A stretch of DNA of 64,000 bases from Isoetes taiwanensis (Eukaryota; Streptophyta; Lycopodiopsida; Isoetales; Isoetaceae): contig JAJEKV010000046.1 of assembly GCA_021234155.1 (NCBI GenBank), positions 2,096,298 through 2,160,297 on the forward strand, given 5' to 3'. Numbering within the stretch: the first letter of the stretch is position 1; the number at the start of each line of letters is the position of its first letter. This document shows positions 25,236 through 36,539 of this stretch, piece after piece. The translations under genes were made by a program, and so were the position numbers. A model generated the notes under the pieces. That model saw nothing but the letters and a program-made list of their open reading frames with translations. It did no database searches and was not told the origin of the DNA.

Positions 25236-25625
25236 GGGTTAATTAGCTCTTAGCGTGAATAATTTATTGCCTCAAATAACACGCAGCGTATCTGAAATTC
25301 CATGACTATATTATCTAGGGTATATTATTATGGATAATAAATTCTCCGTCTATTAGTTATATGTCTTTTAAATCATATATCCAAATTTTCGATAATTAAA
25401 ATTTGGATATATTTATATAAATGTCATTTCCTTGTTGTTGCCATGAAAATTCTTGTTTTAAATGATGGTTTAAACCCATTGTTATTATTATATTAAACCT
25501 ATTTCCAAGGAATTTCTGCACTTTTAAAAAATTTGATTTACCTCTACATATTCCATAAATATGCGTACTTTTTTATCTTATGGTGTAATAATTTTTTCTT
25601 ACTCATTGACTAAAAAGAGTGCAAT

Positions 25626-28510
25626 TTGCCTAGGTCAATGGTGCCTCTCCAACTCAAGATGGTGTGCAACATATTGAAAAACAATATCAATGAAAAACCA
25701 ACTCCTAGCAAGAATGTTGAAGAAAAACAATTAGTCCTCTATAGTGGGGTGCAATGGAGGAACAGAAAGGTGAGAATCATGCACAAGTGCAAAGGAAATA
25801 GTAGGCCAAGGAGTCATTGTGCTAGCGAGATCCTGGTCCAAGTTAATGATGAAAGGCTAGGGAAGACAATATTGGTATTGCAATTTCGATGTTGGAAGAC
25901 AAACTGGAAAGGTAAAGGTTTGGGTGACAAGGAATGTTTTTGGTTGTGTCAAGCAATTGGAGGTTCCTTGCATCATGGCATGGCCTATAAGTAGTGTTCA
26001 ATTTGTGGAGGATTATATTTTTCGAGCACGAGGTTGTTGGGGACAATGATTGTCTTGATATTGATCCATTGGCAGTTGGAACTCTAAACCTAGGCAAAAG
26101 GGGAAAGTATCGGTTGCGGACATTATCCCTAGCAAAAGAGCCAAGTTGATTAGTGACACCAAAGCGTGAGACAATGGTGAAGGTTAGGGGCTCAGTTGTT
26201 GTTGGAGTGATTGTATGCAATTCTTCACAGAACAATTGGTGGAAGCAAGAGCCACTTTTCAAAAGTACTTTGTTGATGAGAGGAGGACCTACATGTACAC
26301 AATCTTGAGCATGCACTTCAAGATGAAAGAAACCCAAACAGAAAAAAAGATACCCTTTGCTAGGCAAATGGATATGTACAAAAAGCATGTGAGTATCCAT
26401 GCAATTCCAACTTCTTCATGGCATAATTGGCAAAAAAGCAGTGAGGGGAGCAGGATTGCTTTACATGGAAATAATGGTTTGTTGAGACCAACGGCTAGGA
26501 CCTTGGTGCGCGAGGGAGATATTTGAAAAATATATTGATTTCAATCTGAGTCTATATGCCACAAAAGCGAAGGGATGAAAAGGGAAGAGCGTTGTTGAGA
26601 AAAGGTTGCCATCACATTGTACTCAAAAAGTATTTTGGAAGAAGTGAATTCCCTACTCCGAGAATTGGGAATTCTTCCAATATCTAACCTAACTTTAGTA
26701 GGTTATGGAAGAAGCATTTCAATCATGTCACCATAGCAACTTCAAACAACTTTGCAAAGTGCAATTTATGTGCTAAGTTGAAGGGAGACTCTTGATAAAG
26801 GCGTACAACCTAGTCAAAGGGCTAGGATAAAGGGAGCATATGAAGGACCATATGGTGACCAACTATCATGTAGATCATGTTATTGGATGTGGAGGACTTT
26901 ATCTGCATTGGAACCCAATAACTATTTATGTATTATACATGACAAGATGGACCAACAAAAGACTTGTCTTCCACAATTCAAGTACATACCAAAGTCATGT
27001 GGGCGGATCATACCCTTTCTGATCTCAATGGTGGGGGCAATCTTGCATGGCGAGAATCAAACCTACTATGGCCATTTTAGTTTGGAGTTGTGGAGGCGAT
27101 GGTCCGCATTTTCATATTGGGAGTATCATGAGGTGTTTGAGAAACTATGAAAATGGATACAATGGTCACCTCGGGACCTTCAGACTAGCCGGGCACTACA
27201 TAGAGCATTGTTAGATGGAAACCCTAACAATATTGAAAAGTTCAGCAAGGCAAGGTTTAGGAAGCATGGGTCTAATGAACATGTTGGAGCTTCAACTTCA
27301 CGTGCTAAACCTCAAGATCTACCCAAAAGGTTTCTCTTGCAACTTGATAATTGTCTTTGGCAAAATAAAACAGTGGATGTTTTCTTTTCCTATCCTACTT
27401 AACATTTTGTGGGGATATTTGAAAGAGTTAATTTAGGGTTTCTTATGCCCGGGCATACCCATGAGGATGTGGATGCATTATTTGTAAATATAGTTGTATA
27501 ACAAGCAAACAACAGGTGACCAACTTTTCCTAGGCTAATGGAAATCTTGCATGAATGCACTACTCCAAACCCTATAGCTTCTCTCATAGAAGAAGTGCCC
27601 GATTGGAAGAGCTTTGTGGATGGTTATACATTGGATCTTGAAGGTCATTCCAGCCTCTGTAGTTCACTTTTTGGGTGAGAGATGGGATTCCAATCTTCCA
27701 ATGGAAGATGAGACCTTGAGAGGATGAGTGGAGAGGAGGGAGGGAAATATGGCGTAGAGATGAGAATGGCAAGCCTATGATACCTCTAGGTCAACCAAAA
27801 GCTTTAAAACCCACTTTGAAGAAAGTGAAGCAATTGGGATTGACTAAGGAAGGAATCCAAGACTATATAAAGCATTGGCAAACCAATCCGGATGACACCA
27901 ACCGTGCCTTGGTGGCTTACCGGAAGAAGGTGATTAACTTTGTTGGGGAGATAGACACATCCTCGGATGAATTGAAAGAAAGGGTGGTTGCCTAAAACTA
28001 GGTGGAAGACCTTAGCAGTCTTGAGGATTTTGATGACACCTGAAAGTAGCATTTGGTAAACAATATGCTCCTCCTCGCCGACAAACACTATGTTGGTCCT
28101 AAGAACAATAGGCCAAAGTTTCTAGGCATGGATGCTTATGAACCTTCCATGACTTGGAATGCCACCAATTTGTGGTAGTAAAGCCATCAGATTTAGATAC
28201 ATATCCGATTGTGGTTGGGGTTCACTATCTCGATATTTGCAAAGAAAGAAGGTAATATTAACTTCAACCATAATGCGGGTGGAATGGTGGTGTCGATGCA
28301 TCGGGTTGACCAACGTGATCGGATAAAGAAAGGTACTTTCAGTTGTTGGACAAAGAAATGGAGGAGAAATCCAGTGATCGATCTTTGGCTAGACTATGAA
28401 AGTGTTTTGTACTCATGGACTCAAACACTATTCCAAAGCTAGAAATCGCGAGAATTACAATACCTCTGGATGTCAGGAAGAAGGCTATGATATCATTGGG
28501 GGTGCTTGAA
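25626..28510 (+). pseudogene. Decayed DUF7869-type (DDE-like) transposase gene
   Basis: Several open plus-strand pieces carry the pattern of plant and algal DUF7869 proteins. CIIHDKMDQQKTCLP (26929-26973), IPFLISMVGAILHGENQTYY, then RFLLQLDNCLWQNKTVDVFF (near 27330-27390) and FLMPGHTHEDVDALF (about 27439-27483). A later part, VRDGIPIFQWKMRP, matches the usual C-terminal hairpin-rich segment. Conserved Asp residues sit in MDQ, LDN and HEDVD, in the order expected for an RNase-H-like DDE/D core (family knowledge; the catalytic role is inference). Stops and frameshifts occur near 27130, 27400 and 27710. No terminal inverted repeats were found. It is the dead coding part of a DNA transposon. Confidence 0.65.
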
Positions 28511-28734
28511 GAAAGTTGAATAACTATGTAAATTTTTGTTATCACGTTTTTATGATATGGTGCTATATTGTGAAATATTGACTATTTTGTAAATAACATG
28601 ATATTACGTTTTCATAATTTTGAGGTGAAATGTGTGAATTTGAATATGCTACTAAAAACATGCAATATGAAATTTGTCCCAAAATTAAGACATAAACCCA
28701 ATTTAATTGAATGATGGTTAATTATCTAATACAT

Positions 28735-29055
28735 AATCATGTTCCAGGTTTGGTTTTTGTTTTGGTCTTTGTTTTTTTCCGTGCAAATAGATAGATAGTA
28801 CTTTTTATCTCATACCACATAGCAGCATCTCCAAGATCATCTCATACAGGTCCTAAATGTCTTAAATGCACTTTAAATTAGTATGGTAATTATGGCCATC
28901 ACACAAAGTACCTATTCAACAAATTTGCTTCATAATCGCTTAAGCATTAGAACTATACTAGCATGCTAGTTAATTCTATGTTAACCTATAACTTGAAACT
29001 CATGAACGTTGTGGACTTTAAGCTAGAGATGTGTATTGTATTATGTTCTCCATCA
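28735..29055 (+). repeat. ~310-bp direct repeat, left copy
   Basis: Matches 31363-31670 with small indels; for example TAGTATGGTAATTATGGCCA, GCTAGTTAATTCTATGTTAA and TTTAAGCTAGAGATGTGTAT occur in both. Weaker similarity continues beyond the right edge (TTTTTTGTTTGA, AAGTGACG). The two copies bracket 29056-31362, so the segment looks like a local tandem duplication of about 2.6 kb or a pair of repeats from one element. Confidence 0.85.
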
Positions 29056-29479
29056 CGATATATACGTAAAGCAGTCTCATTTTTTGTTTGAGGCTAATAT
29101 TTCCGTCCCAGGAAAAAATTTAAAAAGAGTGACGTCACCATAGGTTATGATATGACGAACCTAATTCCGGCAGATCAACTGCATTTATGGCAGATCCCCA
29201 CAAATGTTTAGAGCTTCGCATTCTTCATTCTCATCTGCCTCTTTTCGAAAGCTCAGACTGCCCAAAGAAAGGTGAGGTGTTGAATGGGCCCTTTCAAAAG
29301 ACGGTTCGCTCATCCCAAATCTTCTATTTTTAAAGCTTTCAAAGTGGATTCATTGGCCGGATTTGTGCCAACAATCGAGGCTGAATCAGACAGGGCTTTA
29401 TCTGCTCGGATCCTTCTTTTGTAGAGGTGTTTTTGTGGCGGGACAAAAAATGAACTCAAATCCAAAATCGGCATTTGCA

Positions 29480-30965
29480 TGCTACGCTTGGAAAGGTACT
29501 TTCAGGATTTGAACCCAGAGAATAAACCACTTCACAGCCTCCTACTTCTCTTCCTCAACAAGCTCAATCCGGCTCACTTATCGGGCAGGATGGTAGAGGT
29601 CACACCCGGCTACAAGTACGTGGGGGTGGAATTTCCGATCCTCAATGTATTGGGATGCATCCATTCGCCGGGTGACCATGAGTTGGAAGGCGATGTATGC
29701 AATGCAAAACAATAGTCATAGGGCATTTTGTATGACTTGGGGCCACCAATCACATTTGTTCGGGCACTGGTGGAGCCGGTTCTTCAGTATGGGGTCGCAG
29801 GTGTGGGGCCCGGTGGTGTCTTTGGCGACTTGGAGCGACTTGGAGCAGGTCAGGAAAGGCATTTTTAACGCTTAGCGGGCACTTGGGGTCAAGCCCTCCG
29901 TTCCATATCGGATCTTGTTGCAGGAGATAGGATTCATGCCCCTGCGGCATGCGACCCCTCGATAGACACATTGTTTATTTCCCAGAAGGTGCCAGACATG
30001 GGCGACACACTCGGCTCCCGCACTTGGCTTACGCTGTGGCGGGTGAGCCCGCAACGACTCAGGCTTGTTGGAAGGACAAGAGAGCCCGGTGTTTGGGGCG
30101 CGATGGAACGTGACGCGACATAGTGCATCCGGATGCACCTGAGGCGCCCGGGATAGATGCCGAGGGGGTACTTGGACTCTTGTTTCTTGGGGAAGCTCGG
30201 GACCACCATGCTCGAAGGAAGGTAAAGATGGCACACTACAAACGGCACATAAACCCCACCCCTGGTTTGAGGCCCACACCTCTACCGTTCTCGATTTGCC
30301 CATGAAGAAGCACAGGATCATCAAGGCCCGAACAACAAGGGCCCACCATCTTCGGCTTGAGATGGGCGGTGGGTTGGAGATCCGGCGCCCAGAGGCTTTG
30401 TCGGTGTTGCCGCGGGGGGGTTGTTGAGGATGAAAGCCATGCCTTCGAGATGTCCATTCTATAGTTAGATTCGGGCTCGCCTCGTTCTCTTGGTGCGACA
30501 CAGTGCGCCCTCGCACGAGCTACTTCAAGACGCCCGTCCGATTCGATCCCTTGGCTCCCTACCTCCAGGAGGTTTTGGATCTGCGGACTCACCTCTTGCC
30601 CCGGGCGCCACCGAGTGTAGGGAATTCATGTGTATATGTATATTTGTACAGCTGCTTTGTTGCTGCGACGGTTTTTCCCTCCTAAGGGGGGAGGGGTGGG
30701 GGGGGAGGAGGGAGGGTTTTAATCTGGGTAGCAACGGGCTTGCTGCACCCGTGTAATTTGGGTCCCATAGACTGATTGGCCTCCGCGGACGATAAAAGAA
30801 CCTTCCTTCCTTCCTTCCTTCCTTCCTTCCTTCATGCTTTATCAATAGCACAGACTTTCTGCTGGACAAAATTCTAAGTCCATTTGGCCAGCAAGGAGGT
30901 AGAACTCCAACAACATGCAGACATTGGTCATAGCAATTCCTTGAGACTGGGCACACAGTGCTGGA
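29480..30965. repeat. Host repeat split by a LINE (29480-29570 and 30834-30965)
   Basis: The uninterrupted paralogue is at 55105-55310. There, GAGAATAAACCACTTCACAG is followed by the tract up to AAGCTCAAGG, then directly by TCCTTCATGCTTTATCAATA. Here the same left part ends at CAAGCTCAA (about 29571) and the right part begins at CTTCATGCTTTATCAATAGC (30831), with a LINE between. The repeat has conserved open frames on both strands but no recognised family. Confidence 0.75.
29571..30833 (+). mobile_element. 5'-truncated LINE with (CCTT)n tail
   Basis: Matches the LINE at 60845-62455 from its mid region: GGCTACAAGTACGTGGGGGT parallels GCTTACAAATATTTGGGGGC (protein YKYVGVEF/YKYLGAEF), then ATGCAATGCAAAACAATAG, GTGTGGGGCCCGGTGGTGTC and CCATATCGGATCTTGTTGCA. 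It is broken by stops and indels. The 3' end has stem GTTGCTGC (30659-30666) with GTAGCAAC (30728-30735), GGTTTTTCCCTCC, TTGGCCTCCGCGGACGATAA and a CCTT tail to about 30833. Confidence 0.8.
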
Positions 30966-31297
30966 TGAATCAAGTTTTAACACCACAGAATACGTTAAGT
31001 CAAAATCAAGAAGAAACTGAGGCTCTCAGAAATGATAATAGTCCTGATGTGGTAGATCCATATCCAGAGGCAGATGTGTATACCATGCACAATTCAACAC
31101 AGGGGTTCTCTTCCACATACCCAGATCCTTCTTACAATCTGGACGGACCACCGATCAGCCTCCCCGCTCACATTTGGCCGCTTGTTTTTCCTCGTGATGA
31201 ATTTGAATATGCTCCTGAGTTTGTCGATGAATATGTTCCCCAGTACGCATCCAGTATGTTCAAAAAACTCTCACCATTTTCGGCCCCTTGGTGGTGA
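30884..31297 (+). CDS. Chimeric ORF: repeat-derived start fused to the 25-residue-repeat gene
   Basis: 137 codons. The first ~27 residues (MASKEVELQQHADIGHSNSL...) come from the dispersed repeat also present at 55105-55310. From about 30967 the sequence becomes the C-terminal part of the gene described at 14334 (LTPQNTLSQNQEETEALRND, PYPEADVYTMHNSTQGF, LPAHIWPLVFPRDEFEYAPE, EFVDEYVPQYASSMFKKL) and stays open to the natural stop. The original promoter and N-terminus are missing, so this is probably a truncated gene copy placed next to a repeat. Expression is unknown. Confidence 0.45.
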   Translation: MASKEVELQQHADIGHSNSLRLGTQCWMNQVLTPQNTLSQNQEETEALRNDNSPDVVDPYPEADVYTMHNSTQGFSSTYPDPSYNLDGPPISLPAHIWPLVFPRDEFEYAPEFVDEYVPQYASSMFKKLSPFSAPWW

Positions 31298-31362
31298 GGC
31301 ATTGTATATAATTGCTCAATAATTGTACATAGCATGCCTAGGGTTCCTGGGCTTTAGCAAAT

Positions 31363-31670
31363 GTTAATCATGTTGCAGGTTTGGTTTTTGTTTTTCTCCC
31401 TGCAATATAGATAGATAGTACTCTTTATGTCATACCACATAGCACCATCTTATACAGGTCCTAAATCCTAAATGTCTTAAATGCACTTTGAATTAGTATG
31501 GTAATTATGGCCATCACACAAAAACAAAGTACCTATTCAACAAATTTGCTTCATAATCGCTTTAGAACTAACTAGCATGCTAGTTAATTCTATGTTAACC
31601 TATAACTTGAAACTCATGAATGTTGTGGACTTTAAGCTAGAGATGTGTATTGTATTATGTTGTCCATCAC
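31363..31670 (+). repeat. ~310-bp direct repeat, right copy
   Basis: Partner of 28735-29055. It follows directly after the end of the repeat-gene homology (GCAAATGTTAATC at about 31355), where the 14-15 kb copy diverges into unrelated sequence. That point is therefore a junction of the duplicated segment. Confidence 0.85.
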
Positions 31671-31860
31671 AATATCACTCATATCTAATGCAGTATCGTT
31701 TTTTGTTTGATAAATATTTGTTTGATGGAATTTGTTTGAGGAGCCCTCCCCTCGACACATGGTAGCACTTGGTTTTCGCTTCACCTTGGATATACACGGA
31801 TCCGCATTTATTATGCTTTTATTAGGGGCTAAAAAAAGTGACGCAACGCTAGGCACCCAT

Positions 31861-32083
31861 TTAACTTCTAATATTGGCCCAACGATTTTCGATTTGCTCT
31901 GGTTCCAGTGAGCTCTGCATCTGCACTTCTTTGCCATAGTCAAGCCAAGCTTGCTCAAACCTCGAACTGAGAGCTGCCAAATGTTCTAAGTTTTGGAGAA
32001 AGCTTGCAAAAGGGTTGCGCGCACCACCGCCAGAGCTGAATCTCGCAAGTTTGTCACTTCCCCTTCCCCTGCTTCCTCTATAA
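31861..32083 (-). CDS. Possible last exon of an unrecognised gene
   Basis: On the minus strand CTATCTGCTTATAG could be an acceptor before an open frame of about 73 codons. It reads RGSRGRGSDKLARFSSGGG, then NPFASFLQNLEHLAALSSRF and a C-terminus SLEPEQIENRWANIRS with a stop at 31861. Composition and the helical stretch look coding. No upstream exon was found between 32100 and 36380, so it may be a gene fragment. Confidence 0.35.
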
Positions 32084-35000
32084 GCAGATAGATATAAACT
32101 TTGGCAGCATAGATATATAAGGAAGAATATATGCATAGATAGATATATGCATGTATTAGCACTAGTAGTCAGGCAGACTGAAACTTTCAGCAATGAATTT
32201 CATAGCAAGGTTACTGCATGTATGCGCAGATATTCGGTCCTACAGCAAAAATGGCTCAAAAAGAAAATGCAGGTCTGGGTTTTGAAGCAGAAGGATAGGC
32301 TATGGGCGAAAGGGTCTGAAAAGGAATGGGAAACAAGAATGCCAGATGTGAAAATACAGATTTAGTTGGGTGCTAAAAACTGGCCCGCAGATCGTTGGAA
32401 CGAGAAGCAAATTTGGGGATAAATCCAACGCACATTTGCATGTGATCTATTCCGATAGCAAACACAAAGGTATTGGAAAAATTTATTGAAGCTTGATGCT
32501 TAAAACATTGTCGGCCCTTTTGCTCTGTTTCTTATTTCTTATCCGTTTCCTTGAGTATTTTCTAATTTAAATGCTCTGTTTATCAGTCTGAACCCACATT
32601 TGAAGGCGATTATCAATTCTAGGCCCATGAAAATGGGATTTTTTATCCAACATCTACAAAGTTTTGGCAGAAAAGGCAGAAAAAGAAACTGTATGGCGAA
32701 AATCTGAAGCAGAGGAAGACAAAAACGGCCAGATTAGGAAGCAGGACTTGGAAGATCAAGCTAAAAAAACCCAAATCGATTCTTCACTCCACTCTGCATA
32801 CTCAAATAACTGAGGGATGCATGTGAAAATATGATGCTTTTTGTTGCCACAAAAGGGTATTTAAGCGGTGCTGTTCTTGGCAACACAATTTATATTTTTA
32901 AAGCCCCCTTCCAGACGGATTGAATGGAAAGAACATGAAGTAGTTGCTTATTTTTTATTATCTTCGCCAGAACGGGAAGCCTATTCATGGATCTGATACC
33001 CAAGGCTAGATCCAGATTCGTTGCTGCAGCTTTTGCCACAGAAAAGCATTTTCTGCAGCTATGAAGAATGAAATATGGCTTCTGCGAAATTGCTTAAAAG
33101 GGGAAATTTCATTGCGCATCTACATGCATGTTCTTTGTCTGCAGTTTTCGAAGACTGATAGATTAAATACATACCAGGTAAGTAACGTGTACAATATGTA
33201 GATGGTCATTTTGTTAAATGGAAATTATGAATGATCACAGATATAATCGTTAAATTTAGCAGAGAGCTCAAAAAATGGGAAAATAACCTGATACTTCATT
33301 TGCATACCTGATACCTAGAGCTGGTAGTAATAAAGGGTTTTGAATGTTTTCAGCTGTCGTAAAGTTGCCAGTGTTAAATTTAGCAGTAGGCTTGCCGAAG
33401 AATAGGAATTGCAATTTTGGTCTTCTGAGTGGTATGCAGAGATTACCCTCTTATAGTTTTGAGGTTGTCGTGTGCTGGTTATTTGCCATTATTATTACAT
33501 CAAGGATTTTGATTAGTGCAGTAATACAAGGCAATGTTGTTCAAGGTGATGTTGCTTAGTGCAACTTTTAGGTCCTTATATTGCTGCTCAAGTTCTCAAA
33601 GCTAGTGTTGCCTTACAAAAATGGTTGCTTTGTGGAATCAACTATGATTTTATGCTAATGATTTGAAGGTAATAGATGTTTTCATGAGCTAGTGATTTCC
33701 CTTATTATAAGTGAGGTCTGCTGTGTATTTCCAGCAATGATTACCTCCTGTTTTGGTTTGGACGCAATGGCTCTTTTTGATTGATCTGTGGTAGTTTAGT
33801 GCATATGTATTACTTTGCCAAATGCCAATGTGCTAGTGATGGGTGTTGTAATATCACCACGAGACCTGCAATTAATGACAGATTTGAGATCTGTGTGTTA
33901 CGTATTTTGGCATATTTGAGTGCTAAGCTACATGTTGTTTTTGGAAAGCTGGCTATGAAATAGTGATAGGATTGCAAAAATTACAGGGACTGTTAGACCT
34001 CCTGCCTTTGCCTTCTGCCAAAATAATTTTACATGGGAATATGATGTGTTTGTTGTAGTCTTGTGATTAGTTCATGATCTCCTGCGCCAAATGCTTTGTG
34101 GCTATCTGATGATGGTGTGATACCACCATTGGATATGTAGCTAGTTTGTCGGTTTTAAATCCATTTGCTATTTGTTTGCTACTTTGTTGTTACTTAGTTT
34201 ACTGCATATTAACTTATGTTTATCAGGTTGTTACACGCAGGTTGTTTCGAACATAGGTTGTTTCGTTCTATTGATCAAACGACAGATTGAGGCCAAGAAT
34301 GGGGCAATCAAAGGCATCGCCCAGATACTTTTTCATGCCAAAATATTTCATGGAACCCTTTCAACCAATTGCATTTTTTGCCACATCGCCCTACCCATAG
34401 GAAGGCAACATAGAAGTTGAAAAAAAATTACTTAGGACATATAAAACTCTACACAGAAAATTCCTTTTCGTTTTTTTGCATGACCTCTTGCATCCTTTAT
34501 GAAGCACATGGTTTCAATATTATGTAATATTGAAAGCAATGTATGTGCAAAGTATTTTATGCACTCAATGCATTATATATTTATCGAATAGGATTGCATT
34601 CTCAACTATGGACGTTAATATTAGGCTCAATCCTCAAGGATTAAGCTGACATAAATACTTGGTTCAACTTTTAAACGTTTGAAGTTGACAAAGAATTCCC
34701 AACAGTAGTCAGACATCTCCACTTTGATGTCTCAAGAACCTATGCTAATGTACACTTTGTTGCTGTAGATTCTCATTATGGTAGGGGATATGTGCTCTTT
34801 GCAGGCATTTATCTTGATGCATGCATGTGGAAACAACTTGATAGACTAAATTTCTCTATTCTATTCTATTCTATTCTATTCTATTCTATTCTATTCTATT
34901 CTATTCTATTCTATTCTATTCTATTCTATTCTTTTTTATTGGGTACCTTCAAGACCTGGTAAAGTTTGCATCGAGTATCTTGTACACAAGGTGACTATCT

Positions 35001-36385
35001 TATACACAGGGTGGCCTTTGCATTGAGTCGAACAAAAGAAATGTTCGCGGCGGCCTTGGCTGCCGCGATAAATTTCTTGTATTCTAATGCAGTGTTCCAT
35101 TCCATCGGTAGTTTTTGTTCATTTTTAAGGATTTATATATTTTCATATATTTCATAAGGTTGCCACTTAAGTATTCATTTCTCTTTATATGGGCTCCACT
35201 TTTTCTATGAAGGGGTGGTATGAACTTTATATCAAGGTAAAAAGCTAAACGAATCTTGTGGATGCGCCCAAATCCGAAGCCATACCCATATCTCTTCTTT
35301 TGTTAAACAACAACAGAAACTAGGAGAAGATAAAGCAGTTGCTCTATTGGATTCTCAAAATTGAGATGAGCCAAATATGCCAACTTGCAGTTGTTCTCAA
35401 GTCCGAGTCTGGTTGGATGGTGAATGTGTGCCAAGAGTACGAGTTTGAGCCAAGAGTCTGGTTGTAAGATAGTTTTGAAGTTGTATCTATTGTTAGCCTT
35501 GTTTATTTGAAGAGCTGCTTCGTAACAGATTTTCAGCGACAAGCTACCTCTTTGTCCACTGAATCTGCCAAACAAGATTTATAAGGAGGGCTATTGGCAC
35601 GTTTCCTTGTAGCTTGCGCAACCATGCTCTGTTTGTGATGATCTTTAGCCCATTGGAAAGATTGTTCGAGAATTTTCCAATGATATCAATTTTCTTAGGG
35701 TTTGTATCAGGTTAGGGGCCGGAGTAGGCCTGTTTGATTTCGGCCTCTTTCAGTAGAGATGGGGAAGACAGATACTGCTTTATCCAAGATGGTGACAAAA
35801 TGGTATTTTGAATACTGGGATGAGAAAGTTCCTTAAATTAGAATCCATTCTTCATAGAAGAATATTCCCTTGGGGAATTCTTAAGGTTTAAATTATAGTT
35901 GACTAAATGCGCAGTAGCCCCAAGAGAAGCTCATAATGGTAGCTGTTGGTTTCAAGCGCCCCCTTAATTAAAACTGGCATCCCTGCTAGAACAGATGGGA
36001 CTCCACAACATCCATATAAGATTGTCTACAACATTGTGATTCGTCAAATCTAGTCAATTCTCAACACATACATTAGGATAGGTATCATCCTTACACATTG
36101 TCGTGTTCATAACACCATGAGAATATATGCATGATTTCAATATCAACAAGGTATTCCAATGTAATCATATTATGGTCCATAAGTTGCCAAAGTAGTACCT
36201 AGACCTCTGCTTTTATACTGAATTTGATGGGCACAACATGCATATATGAAGAGTAGTTTAACCATCCCAAAAGTTTGCATAGATACAAAGTGTGCAGATG
36301 GAGCAGCACATACATATAAACATTTAACACCACATTCATTCTTACTAGATATCATCTTCTTGACGAAAGGCATCCTCGATTTCTC
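32084..36385. other. Long gene-poor interval
   Basis: No supported gene. CCAG followed by GTAAGT at about 33179 is a good donor-like site but no exon is recognisable beside it. A microsatellite at 34854-34935 is listed separately. The rest is AT-rich DNA with no clear repeats visible by eye. Confidence 0.4.
34854..34935 (+). repeat. (CTATT)n microsatellite, ~16 units
   Basis: About 80 bp of perfect CTATT repeats. The unit is the same as the tails of LINE copies at 8590, 50630 and 62440, but no LINE 3' box (GGACGWTAA) precedes it. It could be an expanded orphan tail or an independent microsatellite. The lack of interruptions suggests recent expansion. Confidence 0.9.
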
Positions 36386-36535
36386 TTATCCTGAGATATT
36401 TTCTAGCATCACCTTGTCGATATAGTTTCCTTGAGAGTCAGCGTAGATGTTTGACATTAAAACGTACACGTGAACATATTGTGGATCTAGATGGACAGCT
36501 TTATTGAAGCAACATCTTCCAATTTCCAGATTGGC
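36386..36535 (-). pseudogene. PPR protein E-motif fragment
   Basis: Fifty codons on the minus strand read ANLEIGRCCFNKAVHLDPQY, VHVYVLMSNIYADSQGNYID, KVMLENISG, then stop. This matches the conserved E region at the C-terminus of PLS-class pentatricopeptide proteins (pattern GN.E.G......L.LDPE...YVLLSNIYA..G.W.....). Such proteins edit organelle RNA. No PPR repeats or DYW domain are found on either side, so it is a short remnant, possibly captured or left after deletion. Confidence 0.65.
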
Positions 36536-36539
36536 CTGC

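Noticed and set aside
29872-30592. Long minus-strand ORFs (214 and 118 codons)
   Set aside because: They lie antisense to a GC-rich LINE 3' half that matches other copies on the plus strand; long frames here come from composition.
34854-34935. LINE tail at the (CTATT)n microsatellite
   Set aside because: No GGACGWTAA box or core precedes it, so a LINE origin cannot be supported.
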